Shown here piece by piece: positions 62,057-64,000 of a DNA stretch of 64,000 bases (its first letter is position 1; each line of letters begins with the position of its first letter). Source of the stretch: Acidimicrobiaceae bacterium (GTDB lineage: Bacteria > Actinomycetota > Acidimicrobiia > Acidimicrobiales > Ilumatobacteraceae); NCBI GenBank assembly GCA_016722025.1, contig JADKGZ010000004.1:319258-383257 (forward strand), given 5' to 3'. A model generated the notes under the pieces. It had not been told where the DNA came from, ran no database searches, and was given only the letters and a program-made list of their open reading frames with translations. A program made the translations under genes and the position numbers.

Positions 62057-63100
62057 ATGGCAGTACGACTGGACGCGTCCGACGAGTTCATGCACGAGTT
62101 GGGGCCCGAGACCAACTTCAACGAGAGCATGTACATCAATTGCTTCGACCCTGCGCAGCAGGTCGGGGGCTGGTTCCGAATGGGCAACCGCGCCAACGAG
62201 GGCAACGCCGAGATGACGGTGTGCCTGTACCTGCCACCCGCTGCCGACGGCGAGCGACGCAGCGTCGGGTTCATGTACAAGCGCCCCACCATCACCAACA
62301 ACGACGCGCTCGATGCCGGCGGCCTCACCTGGACGATGGTCACGCCGTTCGAGGAGCTGCGCATCGACTACGTCGGCAAGGTGGTGCTGCTCGACGAGCC
62401 CGAGCAGATGGCCAACCCCAAGGAAGCGTTCACCAACAACCCCTACGCGGAGTGCGAGGTGCACATCACCTTCACCGGTCAGGGCAAGCCCAGCATGTTC
62501 GGCGGCGAGCCCGACACGCCGCACGAGGCGCCCGGCGAGGAGTTCGCCAAGGGCCACTACGAGCAACTGGTGCAGGCGCACGGCACCATGCGCGTCGGCG
62601 ATCGCGAGTGGGAGATCAACGGCCACGGTCTGCGCGATCACTCGTGGGGTCCGCGCTACTGGCAGGCACCGTGGTACTACCGCTGGCTCACCGCCAACGT
62701 CGATGCCGACTTCGGGTTCATGGCCAGCCGCGTTGCGAAGAAGGACGGCCCGGGCACGCGCGGCGGCTTCGTGTGGGAGAACGGCGAGATGCACTACTGC
62801 GACGAGGTGAGCATCAGCACCGACACCCGCGGCGGCGAGCAGTACCACGAGCGCATCACCGGCCTGTTGCGTTCGTCGCGCTCGGATCGCGAGTGGAAGT
62901 TCACCGGCGAGGTGATGGACCTCATCCCGCTGCGCAACCGCCGCCAGGACCCCGACGGCAACTGGCTGATGACCCGCATCAGCGAGGGCATGACGAAGTG
63001 GACCGTGCACTCCGGCCCGTTCGAGGGCCGCGAGGGCTACGGCCTCAGCGAGTACCTCGACCAGATCATCGACGGCAGCCCGGTGGGCATCGCCGAGTAG
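62057..63100 (+). CDS. DUF7064/DUF7065-like protein (lipocalin-type beta fold)
   Basis: A 347-residue soluble protein. Recognisable segments are ETNFNESMYINCFDPAQQVG, WEINGHGLRDHSWGPRYWQA and FGFMASRVAKKDGPG. The HGLRDHSWGPRYWQ core is shared with a family linked to steroid and terpenoid gene sets in actinobacteria (the CrtC/AttH-like double lipocalin clan); I assign this from memory of the pattern, unchecked. It may bind or isomerise a hydrophobic molecule. The start follows a leaderless-type hexamer. Confidence 0.72.
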   Translation: MAVRLDASDEFMHELGPETNFNESMYINCFDPAQQVGGWFRMGNRANEGNAEMTVCLYLPPAADGERRSVGFMYKRPTITNNDALDAGGLTWTMVTPFEELRIDYVGKVVLLDEPEQMANPKEAFTNNPYAECEVHITFTGQGKPSMFGGEPDTPHEAPGEEFAKGHYEQLVQAHGTMRVGDREWEINGHGLRDHSWGPRYWQAPWYYRWLTANVDADFGFMASRVAKKDGPGTRGGFVWENGEMHYCDEVSISTDTRGGEQYHERITGLLRSSRSDREWKFTGEVMDLIPLRNRRQDPDGNWLMTRISEGMTKWTVHSGPFEGREGYGLSEYLDQIIDGSPVGIAE

Positions 63101-63137
63101 CTCGCGGCATCATCCACGGCCGGCTCCGAAGGAGCGG

Positions 63138-63866
63138 CTAGCGCAAGGCAGGGAAGGCGACGAAACGTGTCGCGACGCCGGCGTCGCCGATGATGTCGAC
63201 CGTGCTCAGTGGGCGCCGACGCCACAGGGCGAGCAGGATGTCGCTCGCCGCGCCGCGGATCGCCGCGTCGCCCTTGGCATGCTCGCGCGTGACATCGTTG
63301 CCGCCTTCGGGCAACGGGCGCACGGTCCACTCCCCCGCCACGTCGGTGCAGTGCAGGTGCACCGAACCCTCCACCGGTGCGGCACCCTCGGCAGCGTCGT
63401 CGCGGAAGTGGGTGAGGAACTCGTCGATGCCGTCGCTGGCGAGGGTCGCCTCGATCGCGGCAGCGCGACCCGCCGCCTGCTCGGCGTCCCAGCGATGCAC
63501 TGCCGTCTCGTGCGCCATTCGCCGGATCACGAAGCCGGCGGTGTGGTCGGCGGCCCAGGTCCAGTTCCGTTGCGCGGGATCGGCCGCCGACAACACGCCG
63601 AGCGCGTGCGCCAAGCGGTCGCGGACGAAGGCCGGCAACTCGGCGTCGCGAGGGCGACTCGCCGCCTGGTACCCCTCCCAGGTGTCCCTTTGGTCGCCCA
63701 CGATCGTCGACCAGAAGTCGAGCACCTCGCCAAGGTGCCAAGTGAGGTCGGCCACCGACCAGCCGGGGCAAGCCCCGACGGCTGCGGTCGTGCCTGCCGC
63801 CTCGCAGGCGGCGACGAACGCCTCACCGTCGCGGGCAAGGGCTGCAAGCAGGTCGGGCTTCTCCAT
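63138..63866 (-). CDS. maleylpyruvate isomerase-fold, mycothiol-dependent-type protein
   Basis: A 242-residue DinB/MDMPI-like helical-bundle protein. The N-terminal half has CPGWSVADLTWHLGEVLDFW (first metal His), then IRRMAHETAVHRWDAEQAAG (the His-x3-Glu/His pattern), giving a three-His metal site; the C-terminal half is the MDMPI_C domain (VHLHCTDVAGEWTVRPLPEG). Relatives use mycothiol as thiol cofactor, an actinobacterial trait. The substrate is unknown. The ATG at 63866 is preferred to an in-frame one nine codons upstream. Confidence 0.88.
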   Translation of the reverse strand: MEKPDLLAALARDGEAFVAACEAAGTTAAVGACPGWSVADLTWHLGEVLDFWSTIVGDQRDTWEGYQAASRPRDAELPAFVRDRLAHALGVLSAADPAQRNWTWAADHTAGFVIRRMAHETAVHRWDAEQAAGRAAAIEATLASDGIDEFLTHFRDDAAEGAAPVEGSVHLHCTDVAGEWTVRPLPEGGNDVTREHAKGDAAIRGAASDILLALWRRRPLSTVDIIGDAGVATRFVAFPALR

Positions 63867-63969
63867 GCAGCGATGCTGCCACAGGATCGACACCCGTCGA
63901 GCACGCGGTCGTGCCGGGACACGGCCACCACCTGTTCGACAACGACGAGCTCGGTGGGTGTGAGACGCC

Positions 63970-63975
63970 TACGGT
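63970..63975 (+). promoter_or_regulatory. -10 hexamer TACGGT
   Basis: Eight bases before the ATG at 63984. Confidence 0.35.
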
Positions 63976-63983
63976 AGCTGCCG

Positions 63984-64000
63984 ATGGACGACGAGGCCGA
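63984..64000 (+). CDS. possible start of a gene cut by the window end
   Basis: ATG followed by GAC GAC GAG GCC (MDDEA) after a TACGGT hexamer, the same arrangement as at many starts in this window. Too short to identify. The gap 63867-63969 shows nothing else. Confidence 0.25.

Overview
The window is very GC-rich, densely coded DNA (no gap above about 230 bases) from what looks like an actinobacterium, most probably of the class Acidimicrobiia. This placement is inferred from gene content: an F420-type luciferase-like oxidoreductase, a mycothiol-dependent maleylpyruvate isomerase-fold protein, an Rv1264-like adenylyl cyclase, a histidine kinase/roadblock/DUF742/GTPase conservon, a wax ester synthase and many acyl-CoA enzymes. 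I see no rRNA, tRNA, CRISPR array, transposase, integrase or phage gene.

Layout. 1-6.2 kb: glucose-6-phosphate isomerase and 6-phosphogluconolactonase behind a hydrolase and an enoyl-CoA hydratase, then a beta-lactamase-fold hydrolase and RarD. 6.3-11.4 kb: a complete branched-chain amino-acid type ABC importer operon (livG-F-H-M and binding protein) with a good promoter. 11.4-18.5 kb: a 2-oxoglutarate oxygenase, a lipoprotein pair, a second beta-lactamase-fold hydrolase, an SDR, an adenylyl cyclase, an F420-type oxidoreductase and LarE. 18.7-24.8 kb: a surface protein with an ice-binding-like domain and a sortase-like tail, an MttB-family methyltransferase with its TetR regulator and a palindromic operator, a His-tailed EamA exporter, a methyltransferase and a PhyH-type oxygenase. 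24.9-30.7 kb: a lipoprotein esterase, NDH-2, a Lpd-like flavoprotein, and a stretch of broken reading frames. 30.7-46.7 kb: a fatty-acid/steroid-like catabolic region (P450, two acyl-CoA ligases, two enoyl-CoA hydratase-family proteins counting the one at 3.4 kb, acyl-CoA dehydrogenases, SDR), in the middle of which an ArsR-SRPBCC pair and a ClpP paralogue are transcribed divergently from a shared operator region. 46.8-54.8 kb: a RecB-like nuclease, PAP2 phosphatase, wax ester synthase/DGAT, SDRs, a GH1 beta-glucosidase, an orphan ABC ATPase and a WYL/DeoR-type regulator. 55.7-62 kb: the conservon, divergent from a PATAN-like/acidic-repeat protein and a coiled-coil protein. 62-64 kb: a DUF7064/7065-like protein and a mycothiol-type enzyme.

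Two window-wide patterns stand out. First, about seventeen genes have a TANNNT hexamer, mostly TACCGT or TACGGT, 6-9 bases before the start codon and no Shine-Dalgarno sequence, which points to widespread leaderless transcription. Second, at least eight genes carry one-base indels, mostly in short homopolymers, including the housekeeping lactonase pgl. Sequencing error is the simplest reading, but the 28.6-30.7 kb cluster could be true decay.
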